Shown one piece after another: positions 17,201-25,352 of a stretch of DNA of 37,344 nt (position 1 is the stretch's first letter; every line of letters begins with the position of its first letter). This DNA is from Gallionellales bacterium RIFCSPLOWO2_02_FULL_57_47 (GTDB taxonomy: Bacteria; Pseudomonadota; Gammaproteobacteria; Burkholderiales; Gallionellaceae): positions 1 through 37,344 of the forward strand of contig MGWZ01000056.1 of the NCBI GenBank assembly GCA_001801175.1, written 5' to 3'. The notes under the pieces are model-generated. The model was not told the origin of the DNA. It worked only from the letters and a program-made list of their open reading frames with translations, and made no database searches. Position numbers and translations under genes: made by a program.

Positions 17201-17602
17201 TTATTTTTGAATGGCGAGCAGGTAAACGAGCATGTCGCCTTTTTCCTGGGGTGTGCAGACGCGCTCCAGAACATCGTTGCAGTTGCGCTTGAACCATTTC
17301 TCGACTTTTGCCATGTCAGTGAAGCGTTCAGCATTGGCGGACGGCGCCAAGGGCTTGATGACCTTGCCAGTTTTTGCGTGCTTGCCCTGCGCAGCCGGAT
17401 TGCCGGTATGGCAGGAAGCGCAGCTCCACTCGCCACCCTGCTTGGTCTTGAAGAAAGTCTCCCCGCGCGCAGCCGAGAATCCCTGAAAACCGGGCGCGCC
17501 CGACGCCTCGCTCTTGAAGGACGCCAGCACGCTTTCGGGTGTTTCTGCGAACGCAGCTGGCGCAGCCAATATCAAACTTGATACAAAAAGCAGACGCAAC
17601 AT
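17201..17602 (-). CDS. SHP-like (DUF1924) monoheme cytochrome c
   Basis: This 133-residue periplasmic protein has a signal peptide (LLFVSSLILAAPAAFA) and a single heme motif, CASCH, at about residue 60. The segments GEWSCASCHTGNP and VEKWFKRNCNDVLERVCTPQEKGD are characteristic of DUF1924/SHP, the sphaeroides heme protein family, which has an unusual high-spin heme able to bind oxygen or nitric oxide. The pair of additional Cys residues (NCNDVLERVC) is part of the family pattern. GGAGG precedes the ATG. It is the first gene of the cytochrome cluster, followed by cytochrome b561. Confidence 0.88.
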   Translation of the reverse strand: MLRLLFVSSLILAAPAAFAETPESVLASFKSEASGAPGFQGFSAARGETFFKTKQGGEWSCASCHTGNPAAQGKHAKTGKVIKPLAPSANAERFTDMAKVEKWFKRNCNDVLERVCTPQEKGDMLVYLLAIQK

Positions 17603-17789
17603 AACACCTCCCTAAAATTGGTGCTTATAGAGTGTGCTATAAAATTTAAGTTCAATCATAATCCGGGATAATTCATTGGTTCTGAAATTCCGTGGCAGGA
17701 GTAGCTTCTGGCTGCGCTTCGCACACAAGAGCGCGTTCCGTTCAAACCCTATCGGGAATGCGCTGCATCGCGATGTATCCTGCCGGCAA

Positions 17790-18749
17790 TTACCCGGATA
17801 CCTCTACTCGATTGCGCCCCAATTCCTTTGCGCGGTAAAGCGCGCGATCCGCTTCGCCGATGAGGATTTCAAGTTTCTCTTCGATCCGGGCCGGGGCAAT
17901 GCCGATCGAAATGGTAATGCGGAAAGAAATTTCGTTACAGCGTATCTCGCTGTCTGCAATCGTGGCCCGCAGCCGTTCGGCAATGGCCCTTGCTTCTTCC
18001 AGACCGGTGTCGGGCAACAGCATCGCAAACTCTTCTCCGCCATAGCGAACCAGCAGATCATGCGGCCTCAGATTTTCCGCCATGCATCTGGCAACGGCCT
18101 TTAACGCAACGTCACCGACAACATGCCCATAGGTGTCGTTTATCCGCTTGAAATGGTCGATGTCCGCAACCATGATTGCATAGGGCAAATTGTTGAACGC
18201 GCAGTTGTGCAGGACACGCGGGAAGGCATCGCCCATCCAGTGCCGGTTATGTATCCCGGTCAGCGCATCAACGCTGGCCTGATGTTCGAATTGCGCTTTC
18301 TTGTTCTGCGTAGTAATGAGCACGTTTTTGTCGTTGCGCATGCGCCCGGCGACAATACCCAGCAGATTGCGCGCAACCTCATGGGAATGGTCAACCAGCG
18401 ACCATACCGTGTCTTGCGGAATGGACATCACCCGGGTTGGTTCGGAAGCAACGACCAATGCAGATGGATGCTTGCCGTCTACAATGGATATTTCCCCCGC
18501 ACACTCACCGGCAATCAGCGATGCGTGCTCAGACGTTTCCTGCTCACCCAGGTGGACGCTTAACTTGCCGGCAAGTATCAGGTAGAGATGGTGATTCGGG
18601 ATGTCCGGTTGCAGCAGCTTCTCGCTCGCGTCCAGATTTCGCACCGAGCAGCGCTCCAGCATGTATTCGACGGTTGTGAAATCCACCCCATGAAACAGCA
18701 GGTTCTGCGCGGTTAAGGCGTAATCTTTCGGATCCATAGTCCTCGCCAT
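17790..18749 (-). CDS. diguanylate cyclase with N-terminal cyclic-nucleotide-binding-like domain
   Basis: The first 150 residues look like a cNMP-binding fold (LYLILAGKLSVHLGEQ, GECAGEISIVDGKHPSA). A linker follows, then a GGDEF domain from about residue 170 (SVDALTGIHNRHWM, VADIDHFKRINDTYGHVVGD) with an intact GGEEF active site in RYGGEEFAMLL. Such proteins make c-di-GMP in the cytoplasm. No RxxD-type inhibitory site was seen just before GGEEF. The start is uncertain: a GTG at 18788 would overlap purU by 31 bp, ATGs lie at 18749 and 18737, and the last has AGGA close by. It is directly downstream of purU on the same strand, possibly cotranscribed. Confidence 0.88.
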   Translation of the reverse strand: MARTMDPKDYALTAQNLLFHGVDFTTVEYMLERCSVRNLDASEKLLQPDIPNHHLYLILAGKLSVHLGEQETSEHASLIAGECAGEISIVDGKHPSALVVASEPTRVMSIPQDTVWSLVDHSHEVARNLLGIVAGRMRNDKNVLITTQNKKAQFEHQASVDALTGIHNRHWMGDAFPRVLHNCAFNNLPYAIMVADIDHFKRINDTYGHVVGDVALKAVARCMAENLRPHDLLVRYGGEEFAMLLPDTGLEEARAIAERLRATIADSEIRCNEISFRITISIGIAPARIEEKLEILIGEADRALYRAKELGRNRVEVSG

Positions 18750-18757
18750 TTCAGGAT

Positions 18758-19627
18758 TTATCGGAATACTATCGTTTTGTTGCCGCACACCAGCACGCGG
18801 TCTTCCACGTGATAGCGCAGGCCTCGGGCCAGCACGGCCTTTTCGATATCCTTGCCATAGCGCACCATGTCATCCACGGTGTCGCCGTGGTCGATGCGCA
18901 TCGTGTCCTGCTCGATGATCGGGCCGGCATCCAGTTCGTCGGAAACATAATGGCAGGTCGCGCCGATCAGCTTCACGCCGCGATGGTAGGCCTGGTGGTA
19001 GGGCTTGGCGCCCACGAAGGAAGGCAGGAAGCTGTGATGGATGTTGATGATGCGTCCGGCATAACGCGCGCATATATCCGGCGGAATGATCTGCATGAAG
19101 CGCGCCAGCACCAGCACATCGCCGCGCTCCGCATCGAACCGCCGCGCTATTTCTGCAAAAGCGGCGGCCTTGGCCGGTTCATTATTGCTTGGCATATCAA
19201 CGTAATGGAACGGGATGCCGTGCCACTCGACAAAGCCGCGCAACTCCTGGTGATTGGAAATGACACAGGGGATATCCACGCGCAGTTCGCCGCTACGCCA
19301 GCGATGCAGCAGGTCGTTGAGGCAGTGATCGTGCTGGCTGACCAACAGCACAACGCGCTTCCTGAAAGCGGAATCGCTGACCTGCCAGGTCATCCGGAAT
19401 TGTTCCGCCAGAGCGGCGAAGCGCGTGCGCAATTCTGCCGCATCGAACGGCAACGAATCGGCGCTGATTTCCTGGCGCATGAAAAACTGCTGCGTTTCCA
19501 GATCGGTGTGGTAACTGGCTTCTACGATCCACCCGCCATGTTGCGCGACGAAGCCGCTCACCGCCGCGACGATGCCGACTCGATCCGGACAGGAGATGGT
19601 CAGGGTGTATCGGTGGGTGGTAGTCAT
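18758..19627 (-). CDS. purU: formyltetrahydrofolate deformylase
   Basis: PurU hydrolyses 10-formyl-THF to formate and THF, balancing one-carbon pools. The N-terminal ACT domain starts TLTISCPDRVGIVAAVSGFV. The C-terminal formyltransferase-like domain contains VLLVSQHDHCLNDLLHRW, CVISNHQELRGFVEW, and the catalytic-region sequence RIINIHHSFLPSFVGAKPYHQAY with the conserved Asn and His, followed by IGATCHYVSDELDAGPIIEQD. The length of 289 residues is normal when started at 19627; the ORF-track start at 19993 is an artefact. A TAAAAT box followed by CCGCGC lies 29 bp upstream. Confidence 0.95.
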   Translation of the reverse strand: MTTTHRYTLTISCPDRVGIVAAVSGFVAQHGGWIVEASYHTDLETQQFFMRQEISADSLPFDAAELRTRFAALAEQFRMTWQVSDSAFRKRVVLLVSQHDHCLNDLLHRWRSGELRVDIPCVISNHQELRGFVEWHGIPFHYVDMPSNNEPAKAAAFAEIARRFDAERGDVLVLARFMQIIPPDICARYAGRIINIHHSFLPSFVGAKPYHQAYHRGVKLIGATCHYVSDELDAGPIIEQDTMRIDHGDTVDDMVRYGKDIEKAVLARGLRYHVEDRVLVCGNKTIVFR

Positions 19628-19655
19628 GATGTGCGTCCCAGAATGTGTTGCGCGG

Positions 19656-19661
19656 ATTTTA
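19656..19661 (-). promoter_or_regulatory. -10-like TAAAAT box upstream of purU
   Basis: The minus strand reads CGTTAAAATCCGCGCAAC, 29 bp before the purU ATG. The same box plus CG-rich discriminator occurs ahead of four other genes in the window. Confidence 0.5.
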
Positions 19662-19805
19662 ACGGATAACGCCGGCGTGCTTGTAAAAAGTATGGGGCAA
19701 AGCCTGGCCCGGCATCCCGCGCATTCATTAATGACCCGCATAGATGCGTTTGGAAAACGCCTTGGGTCAACTGGCAGAAAAGAGGGCTGTGCGATAGACG
19801 ATAGA

Positions 19806-20678
19806 TCATGAATAGTCGATATCCTGTTCATCGCCCGCGTAATAATTTTGTATCTCGGTGATGACTGTTTTAGTTCTGGCTTTCGACAGGATTTTTTTGA
19901 CGATGGTGTTTCTGTATTCGTCCATGCGTTCACGCAGGATGGGGTGATATTCAGACGGGATATTTTTGAGCCATGCGTTCCAGCACGCTTCAATATCCCA
20001 CGGTGTTTTCCGGACTCCCTGGATCAGGGTTTCGAGATCTGTTTGTCTGGCTCGCGCGACGATGGGTGCAACGCCGGCGATCGCGAAAATGACCGCGATC
20101 GAGATCACCGCATTGGCATCGAGGTCGGTGTCTTTGACGGGGCCGGCGTAATGTTTTTTTCGCAGCCATTTTGCGCACTCGACGATACTTTGGTTGCTCC
20201 TGCGATCGAGCAATTCCTTTTTATAGACGTCATCGCCTGTCCATGTGGAGATCGGGTCGGCGCGGCATATCTCCGCGAACAGCACCTTGATATCGCGTTG
20301 CTGCACGAACGGGTCGTTATCGAAATCCGAAACGAACGCGGTATAGGGCAGGCCGGATAAAGCCTTGATATGCCTAAATCCCATCTGGAATACATGTTCC
20401 GCACCGTGGTGCAGCAGAAAGGACAATTGAGTGTCGCCGTCCTGCGGAATATTCACCTGACTGATACCCAGCGAGATACAACCCACCGTCAGGTGAAACG
20501 CTTCAAGCAGGCCGTCCGCCGTCCGCTCATTGGTGAATTTTCTGGCGACGAGTACAGTGATACCGCTGAGTTCATCAAGCAGGGTCTGCGCCGCCTCCTG
20601 ATGATCCGCGCGTTGCCCCAGCGCTTCGAGCGCTTGCACTAAATGGGGAAGGCGCGTGGTGATGTGGGCGAGTTTCAT
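19806..20678 (-). CDS. unrecognised 290-aa protein of the J-domain gene group
   Basis: I do not recognise this protein. It is soluble, mostly helical, with no signal peptide. One hydrophobic stretch (ANAVISIAVIFAIAGVAPIVARA, about residues 190-212) could be a single membrane-associated helix. The N-terminus (MKLAHITTRLPHLVQALEALG) looks like a helical repeat. The C-terminus is charged (KKILSKARTKTVITEIQNYY). It lies 162 bp after the 262-aa gene on the same strand, with a palindromic repeat in the gap, so it may have its own promoter or be the last member of the same operon. Confidence 0.65.
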   Translation of the reverse strand: MKLAHITTRLPHLVQALEALGQRADHQEAAQTLLDELSGITVLVARKFTNERTADGLLEAFHLTVGCISLGISQVNIPQDGDTQLSFLLHHGAEHVFQMGFRHIKALSGLPYTAFVSDFDNDPFVQQRDIKVLFAEICRADPISTWTGDDVYKKELLDRRSNQSIVECAKWLRKKHYAGPVKDTDLDANAVISIAVIFAIAGVAPIVARARQTDLETLIQGVRKTPWDIEACWNAWLKNIPSEYHPILRERMDEYRNTIVKKILSKARTKTVITEIQNYYAGDEQDIDYS

Positions 20679-20741
20679 GGATGACTTTTCAGTAACGCGC
20701 TTGGCCTAACGGTTAACGTGGAACTCGCGTAGCAAGACCGC

Positions 20742-20785
20742 ATCCCTCTCGCCCGCTTGCGGGAGAGAGCCAGGAGAGAGGGAAA
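20742..20785. repeat. palindromic intergenic repeat
   Basis: CCCTCTCGCCCGCTTGCGGGAGAGAGCCAGGAGAGAGGG folds on itself (CTCTCgCCCGC / GCGGGaGAGAG). It resembles the CCCTCxCCC..GGGxGAGGG intergenic repeats of many proteobacteria. It lies between two genes of the J-domain group. Confidence 0.6.
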
Positions 20786-20840
20786 CGGGCATGGCGGGTT
20801 TTATCATCAGATGTGGCAGGTTTGCCATGACCGTTAGGTA

Positions 20841-21629
20841 TCACGCAAAAATATCCTCACCCAGGCTCGGGCGCGCATTTTTCTTGGGCGCTCTGGCCGA
20901 TTTGCCCGGCACTTGCTTGCGCAGGCGCAGCAGCAAATCATGGGTGGTTCGGGCTAAAGCATATTCATGGTGATGTTCGTCATCATCACCTTCTTCAGAC
21001 CTTGCCCGCAATTGGTTTTCGCCGGGCTGCCAGTCGGGGAAAATTTCAAACAGCACCCGATCCCAGGCATCCGTATCGCTGCGGGCAATCTCCAGCGCGA
21101 GCGGAATCACGTCGTGATCGGAAGACGTATGGCCGCTGTTGTGTGCACCGCGAGTGTGGATGTCGTTGGCGAGTTCGATGATCTCATGGGTGGCCGTCGA
21201 GAACAGCACGGCAAAAGCCGTCGTCCCCCAATCGGTCGACAACGCCTCATGGATCAGTCTGGTGCGCCGCTGCGCATCGTCGCTGGAAAAAATGACGCCA
21301 TGGATATGCGCGAACAGGGATTCGGTCAGCACCTCCGGCTCATCCTCGATCATATCCTCGCCCCAGGTGGCGGCGAAAAAGGCCAGGCTTTCTGCCCAGG
21401 CCTTGGGCGAGATCAGCAGTGTAGCCAGCGACAGCTTGCCGCCATCGAAAGAAGACAGGTGCATCGCAGCCACTTGCGGCTCCAGCGTATCCAGCACCGC
21501 CACTACGGCCAGATCGCCGAATTGCTCCGCCGTATCATTGATCGCCTCTTCCGCATGTTTGGTCGAGCCGGACAGAACCAGCGCAGTGACCTGCCTGCTG
21601 ATCGCGGGAAAATTGGTTTTAGCGTTCAT
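20841..21629 (-). CDS. unrecognised 262-aa protein, translationally coupled
   Basis: I do not recognise this protein. It is soluble and mostly helical, with an acidic His-rich patch (EEGDDDEHHHEYA) near residue 220 that could bind metal, and a basic C-terminal tail (GKSARAPKKNARPSLGEDIFA). The start at 21629 overlaps the end of the upstream 173-aa gene by 11 bp, a sign of translational coupling. The ORF-track start at 21968 reads through that upstream gene in the wrong frame. Its partner set is a J-domain protein and the 173-aa acidic protein. Confidence 0.7.
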   Translation of the reverse strand: MNAKTNFPAISRQVTALVLSGSTKHAEEAINDTAEQFGDLAVVAVLDTLEPQVAAMHLSSFDGGKLSLATLLISPKAWAESLAFFAATWGEDMIEDEPEVLTESLFAHIHGVIFSSDDAQRRTRLIHEALSTDWGTTAFAVLFSTATHEIIELANDIHTRGAHNSGHTSSDHDVIPLALEIARSDTDAWDRVLFEIFPDWQPGENQLRARSEEGDDDEHHHEYALARTTHDLLLRLRKQVPGKSARAPKKNARPSLGEDIFA

Positions 21630-22140
21630 TCTCGTCCTCGCGTGCGTCGAACAATTGCTCAAAATCGTGCCCCGGCGAGAGTTGGTCTTCATCCTCGATA
21701 TCATCGCCGCCTTCTTCCTGCTGCAAGGCTTCGAGCGAATTGTCCACAGCAGTCCAGCGCTTGGCGTTCTTGAACAGGAAAGCCGTAATGACCGCCTTGC
21801 GCGCCAACTCCGGGTTGCTGGCAAAAACGGTAGACAAAGCCTTGCCGGCCTCGGCGTCCGCACATGACACCATCGCCATTGCTTTCGCGGCATCGCCTTT
21901 ATCATATTGCCTGCATTGCGCCAGCAGCCCGGCGGGATCGTCAAAGCGCAAGTAGTCGGCAAGCGCAAAGCTCAACAGATTCACATCGTCGATCGCTGCG
22001 CCTTTCGCGAATTCGCCTAGCAACGATTGAATGACCCTCGAATAATTTTTCCGGTCGGGCGGATCGCCCAGGGTATCTTCGATCTGGGCGCCAAGTTCGC
22101 GCGACTGGTAGGCAAATTCATCATGTATATTATTTTTCAT
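21619..22140 (-). CDS. unrecognised 173-aa acidic protein next to a J-domain gene
   Basis: I do not recognise this protein. It is soluble and helical; the first 130 residues look like a compact alpha-helical domain (NYSRVIQSLLGEFAKGAAIDD, NPELARKAVITAFLFKNAKRW). The C-terminus is strongly acidic (EEGGDDIEDEDQ, DAREDENER). It starts 12 bp after the J-domain gene stop and overlaps the 262-aa gene by 11 bp, so the three are probably one operon. The acidic tail beside a J-domain protein could be an Hsp70-recruiting or client-binding arrangement; this is speculation. Confidence 0.7.
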   Translation of the reverse strand: MKNNIHDEFAYQSRELGAQIEDTLGDPPDRKNYSRVIQSLLGEFAKGAAIDDVNLLSFALADYLRFDDPAGLLAQCRQYDKGDAAKAMAMVSCADAEAGKALSTVFASNPELARKAVITAFLFKNAKRWTAVDNSLEALQQEEGGDDIEDEDQLSPGHDFEQLFDAREDENER

Positions 22141-22152
22141 GGGGTTTCGTAT

Positions 22153-22461
22153 TTAGGGTGATGGGTGGCCATCGTGCGGAACAGCAACTCCGCAGCGATC
22201 GAACAGTGAATGCCACAAAGCGCGCGCTTCATTATCCGGATCGGTGATGATGCGATTGTTCAGGCTCTGGTTATATTCGGCTCTTTTTTTCGGGTCCGAA
22301 AGCAACTCGTACGCCGTCTTGATCGCATTGAATCTGGCATCTGAGCCGGAATGCGCATTCCGGTCCGGGTGATGGCGCATCGCGAGAGAACGGTATGCCT
22401 TCTTGATCTCCTCGGTCGTAGCGGCCGGCGAAACGCCAAGAATATTGTATGGATTTTCCAA
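22153..22461 (-). CDS. short J-domain (DnaJ-like) protein, TTG start
   Basis: This 102-residue protein consists of a J domain plus a short tail. The N-terminus NPYNILGVSPAATTEEIKKAY, the HPD motif in MRHHPDRNAHSG, and FNAIKTAYELLSDPKKRAEYN are all intact, so it should stimulate an Hsp70 (DnaK) ATPase. It has no G/F-rich linker, zinc centre or C-terminal substrate domain, so it is a class C J protein. Its specificity probably comes from a partner such as the adjacent 173-aa or 262-aa proteins. The start codon is TTG, with a perfect AGGAGG six bases upstream. It is the first gene of the group. Confidence 0.88.
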   Translation of the reverse strand: MENPYNILGVSPAATTEEIKKAYRSLAMRHHPDRNAHSGSDARFNAIKTAYELLSDPKKRAEYNQSLNNRIITDPDNEARALWHSLFDRCGVAVPHDGHPSP

Positions 22462-22484
22462 CGGGTACCTCCTGTGAGGCGCGG

Positions 22485-22490
22485 ATTTTA
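22485..22490 (-). promoter_or_regulatory. -10-like TAAAAT box upstream of the J-domain gene
   Basis: The minus strand reads GTGTAAAATCCGCGCCTC, 24 bp before the TTG start. It matches the shared TAAAAT plus CG-rich discriminator pattern. Confidence 0.5.
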
Positions 22491-22942
22491 CACATTAGCC
22501 GGAACGGGGGTATGAATAATTGCTGTAATTGCTTGATTAGACTGGTGAGAGGTGCTGTGCTGGATTAGAACACTTTTGCTCAGTAGTGAGTCCCAAATTT
22601 TGAGTAGAGGCGGTTTTTCTGCTGTAGCGGCTGCATTGCAGATGGCAGGCAACACGATGGATGGGAAAATATTAACGCCGCATGAATGCGGCGTTATATG
22701 TCGGCTTATGAGAAGCCAACTGTGTCAGTCATCAGGTCCTGACTTGGGTAGCAACTACAGAGAATCCATTGCTGAGGGGTCGATAGGCGCCTCCCATTAG
22801 TGATTAACTTTTCCCAACCTGTATTCGACAACCATGAATATTTTATACACTTAATTTCTGGTAAATACAACTCTAAAAAATGAGCCAGCAGCAGGGCGGA
22901 TGCAAAGCTATCCGCCCTGCGCAGGCTGAAGGTCACTAAATC
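22491..22942. other. intergenic region between dbpA and the J-domain gene
   Basis: I see no convincing gene in this roughly 450-bp AT-richer stretch; the 76-aa and 82-aa ORFs lack ribosome sites and family resemblance. It contains one perfect hairpin (22673-22696, listed separately). Confidence 0.5.
22673..22696 (-). terminator. perfect hairpin, possible terminator for dbpA
   Basis: TAACGCCGCATgaATGCGGCGTTA is an 11-bp inverted repeat. On the minus strand it is followed by AATATTTTCCC, a weak T-rich tail. It lies about 250 bp beyond the dbpA stop, so it could end a long 3' UTR, or it may be an old repeat. Confidence 0.35.
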
Positions 22943-24364
22943 CTACAACGCGCGCACCTTCACCGTCTTGCCCTTCAACTTGCCTGCCGACAATTTGCGT
23001 ACGGCTTCATGTGCGATGTTGCGCGCGACGGCGACATAGGTGGACTGGTCGGTCACCGTGATCTTGCCGACCTGTTCGCGCGTGAAGCCCGCTTCGCCGG
23101 TGAGCGCGCCCAGCACGTCGCCAGGGCGGATTTTCTCCTTGCGCCCGCCGAGTATCAGCAGCGTCACCATTGGCGGCACCAGCGGTGCTTCGTCGGCACT
23201 TGGCAATTCGCCCAGCTCATGCCACTCCGGTTCGATGCGCATCATCTTTGCGATGCCGATAATGCGGTTTCGCTCCCCCGTGCTGCACAGGCTCAGCGCC
23301 CAGCCGTTCTCGTCGGCGCGCCCGGTGCGGCCGATGCGGTGAATATGGATTTCCGGGTCGGGCGTGACATCGACATTGATCACCGCTTCGAGCTGCGCGA
23401 TGTCCAGTCCGCGCGCGGCGACATCGGTCGCCACCAGCACCGAGCAGCTGCGATTGGCGAACTGGACCAGCACCTGATCGCGCTCGTGTTGTTCCATATC
23501 GCCATTCAGGGTTAGCGCCTTGATGCCCTGCGCATGCAGCGCTTCCAGCAGCGAGCGGCATTGCTGCTTGGTATTACAGAAGGCCAGCGTGCTGACCGGG
23601 CGGTAATGCTTGAGCAGCTTGGCGACGGCCTGCAACCTGTCCCCGTCTTCCACCTTGTAGAAGCGCTGGCGTATCTTGCTTTCCTCATGCTGTTCCAGCA
23701 GCTTCACCTCCTGCGGCGCGCGCATGAACTGACGCGCCAGCCGCGCGATGCCGTCGGGGTAGGTCGCCGAGAACAGCAGCGTCTGGCGCTCTGCCGGACA
23801 ACGCTTTGCGACATAAGCGATGTCATCGACAAAACCCATGTCAAGCATCCGGTCCGCCTCGTCGAGCACCAGCGTGTTGAGCGCGTCCAGGTTCAGCGTG
23901 CCGCGCTCCATGTGGTCCATGATGCGCCCCGGTGTGCCGACAACGATGTGCGCACCGTGCTCCAGACTGGTGGTCTGCGTGCGCATGATGCTGCCGCCGC
24001 ACAGCGTCAGTATCTTGATGTTGTCTGCGGAACGCGCCAGACGGCGGATCTCCTGCGCCACCTGGTCGGCCAGCTCGCGCGTCGGGCACAGCACCATCGC
24101 CTGCACCGCAAAACGGCGCGGGTTCAGATTGGTGAGCAGCGGCAACGCGAACGCCGCCGTCTTGCCGCTGCCGGTCTTCGCCTGCGCGATCAGGTCGTGG
24201 CCTGCGAGCGCAATCGGCAGGCTGGCCGCCTGTATCGGCGTCATCGTCAGGTAGCCGAGCTGCTGCAACGTCGCCAGCATGGCGAGCGACAGCGGCAGTT
24301 CGTTGAAGGAGCGTCCGGCGGGGTTTGATGCAGCAGGGGAGGAGGGTGGGTTGGTATTGGTCAT
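22943..24364 (-). CDS. dbpA: DEAD-box RNA helicase DbpA
   Basis: DbpA is a ribosome-assembly helicase that acts on helix 92 of 23S rRNA. Motifs in order are AQAKTGSGKTAAFALPL (Walker A), PTRELADQVA, TPGRI, VLDEADRMLDMGF (motif II, DEAD), LFSATYP (SAT), ATDVAARGLDIA, and HRIGRTGRA. The C-terminal RRM-like DbpA domain (MVTLLILGGRKEKIRPGDVLGALTGEAG ending KGKTVKVRAL) gives the specificity and distinguishes it from RhlE and CsdA. The start may be 24364 or an ATG at 24373. A TAAAAT box lies just upstream. Confidence 0.95.
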   Translation of the reverse strand: MTNTNPPSSPAASNPAGRSFNELPLSLAMLATLQQLGYLTMTPIQAASLPIALAGHDLIAQAKTGSGKTAAFALPLLTNLNPRRFAVQAMVLCPTRELADQVAQEIRRLARSADNIKILTLCGGSIMRTQTTSLEHGAHIVVGTPGRIMDHMERGTLNLDALNTLVLDEADRMLDMGFVDDIAYVAKRCPAERQTLLFSATYPDGIARLARQFMRAPQEVKLLEQHEESKIRQRFYKVEDGDRLQAVAKLLKHYRPVSTLAFCNTKQQCRSLLEALHAQGIKALTLNGDMEQHERDQVLVQFANRSCSVLVATDVAARGLDIAQLEAVINVDVTPDPEIHIHRIGRTGRADENGWALSLCSTGERNRIIGIAKMMRIEPEWHELGELPSADEAPLVPPMVTLLILGGRKEKIRPGDVLGALTGEAGFTREQVGKITVTDQSTYVAVARNIAHEAVRKLSAGKLKGKTVKVRAL

Positions 24365-24386
24365 GGTGATCATTCAAATGGCGGGA

Positions 24387-24392
24387 ATTTTA
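24387..24392 (-). promoter_or_regulatory. -10-like TAAAAT box upstream of dbpA
   Basis: The minus strand reads ACGCTAAAATTCCCGCC, 14-23 bp before the alternative dbpA ATGs. It belongs to the shared TAAAAT set but sits very close to the start, which would give a short leader. Confidence 0.4.
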
Positions 24393-24396
24393 GCGT

Positions 24397-24494
24397 CCCC
24401 TCCCCCTTGCAGGGGGAGGGCTAGGGTGGGGGTAGAGTCTTGGCATCTCTACAGTTCTACCCCCATCCTAACCTTCCCCCTGCAAGGGGGAAGG
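24397..24494. repeat. long inverted repeat of two palindromic units
   Basis: CCTCCCCCTTGCAGGGGGAGGG-CTAGGGTGGGGGTAGA and its inverted partner TCTACCCCCATCCTAACC-TTCCCCCTGCAAGGGGGAAGG face each other across about 20 bp. Each unit is itself a hairpin. This intergenic repeat style (CCCCTTGCAGGGG with a GGGTGGGGGT tail) is widespread in beta- and gammaproteobacteria. Confidence 0.8.
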
Positions 24495-24560
24495 AATTTT
24501 ATCGTTCTCACGCGGGGCGAGTGAACGAAGGGTGTTGGCTGGACAAACAGCTTCCCTGAA

Positions 24561-25058
24561 TCACCCTTCCTTGCGCCGTCGTGTTGCGAAAGACTTGAAA
24601 GGCTTGCGCTGTCCCGGACGTTTGTTGTCTTCCTCTACCGGTTTGGTTTTGGGCATCAGCAGGTTTTTGCCGGCACTTTTTTTGGTAGCCTGATGTGCAG
24701 AAATCGCCGCAGAGATTTGTTCCACCGTCAACAGGATGATCGTGTGTACACCGTTCAGGTGGAAATCAGCGAGTTTCTCCTTGATGTCGTAGATGCGCTC
24801 CTGACTTTTGGCTTTTTTCGCATGACCGGACACGATCTGCTGCGCATCCGGCGTGAGGGCGTAGCCGCCGTCCTGCTCGCAGATCAAACCGTATTCGGAG
24901 AGCCGATAAAACGAATCGGATAATTTTGTTTCGGGAGGAATCGCGTCCTGGGCCAGATCGACCGCAGCGAGGATTTCGACAAGTTCAGCCGGCCGCCGCT
25001 TGGCAGCAAGGGACATGGCCAGCAAAAGGATTGCATCAACATCGTGGACTGGGTACAT
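24561..25058 (-). CDS. unrecognised protein with a winged-helix-like N-terminus
   Basis: I do not recognise this 165-residue protein. The N-terminal 85 residues (DVDAILLLAMSLAAKRRPAEL, DSFYRLSEYGLICEQDGGYAL, TPDAQQIVSG) have the pattern of a winged-helix DNA-binding unit. A helical middle (RIYDIKEKLADF) is followed by a very basic tail (KKSAGKNLLMPKTKP, RPGQRKPFKSFATRRRKEG) suited to nucleic-acid binding. The start at 25058 removes an implausible extension in the ORF track. It lies downstream of the small winged-helix protein gene on the same strand but is not tightly linked to it. Confidence 0.6.
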   Translation of the reverse strand: MYPVHDVDAILLLAMSLAAKRRPAELVEILAAVDLAQDAIPPETKLSDSFYRLSEYGLICEQDGGYALTPDAQQIVSGHAKKAKSQERIYDIKEKLADFHLNGVHTIILLTVEQISAAISAHQATKKSAGKNLLMPKTKPVEEDNKRPGQRKPFKSFATRRRKEG

Positions 25059-25352
25059 CGTGAACCTCTGAATAAATATGGAATTAGAACCAGCAGGCCA
25101 GGGGTGCAATCGCGCCGTGGCGGCAGAAAGCTTTGCATAGCCAATCGGCCAAGCCACCAAAATACGGCGACATAAGCCGCTGGTTAGCTTTGCATGGCTG
25201 CTCGACTAACCTGGCAAACTACGCCAGCCAAGTCGCCTGTCAACGCCAGTCAGAGACCAACCTGACCCTCGCGAGTCGGCTCGGGATGGCTAAACTAGCG
25301 ATAATCCTTGTGGATCAGTGATTATCGGCGCACATGGCGGAGCGGAGAACTA
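25059..25352. other. intergenic region without a recognised feature
   Basis: No ORF here has a ribosome site or a familiar family pattern. The sequence is neither repetitive nor strongly palindromic. It probably carries the promoter of the 24561-25058 gene. Confidence 0.4.

Noticed and set aside
21630-21968. N-terminal extension of the 262-aa protein
   Set aside because: It is the wrong frame of the 173-aa gene; the ATG at 21629 overlaps that gene by 11 bp in the usual coupled manner.
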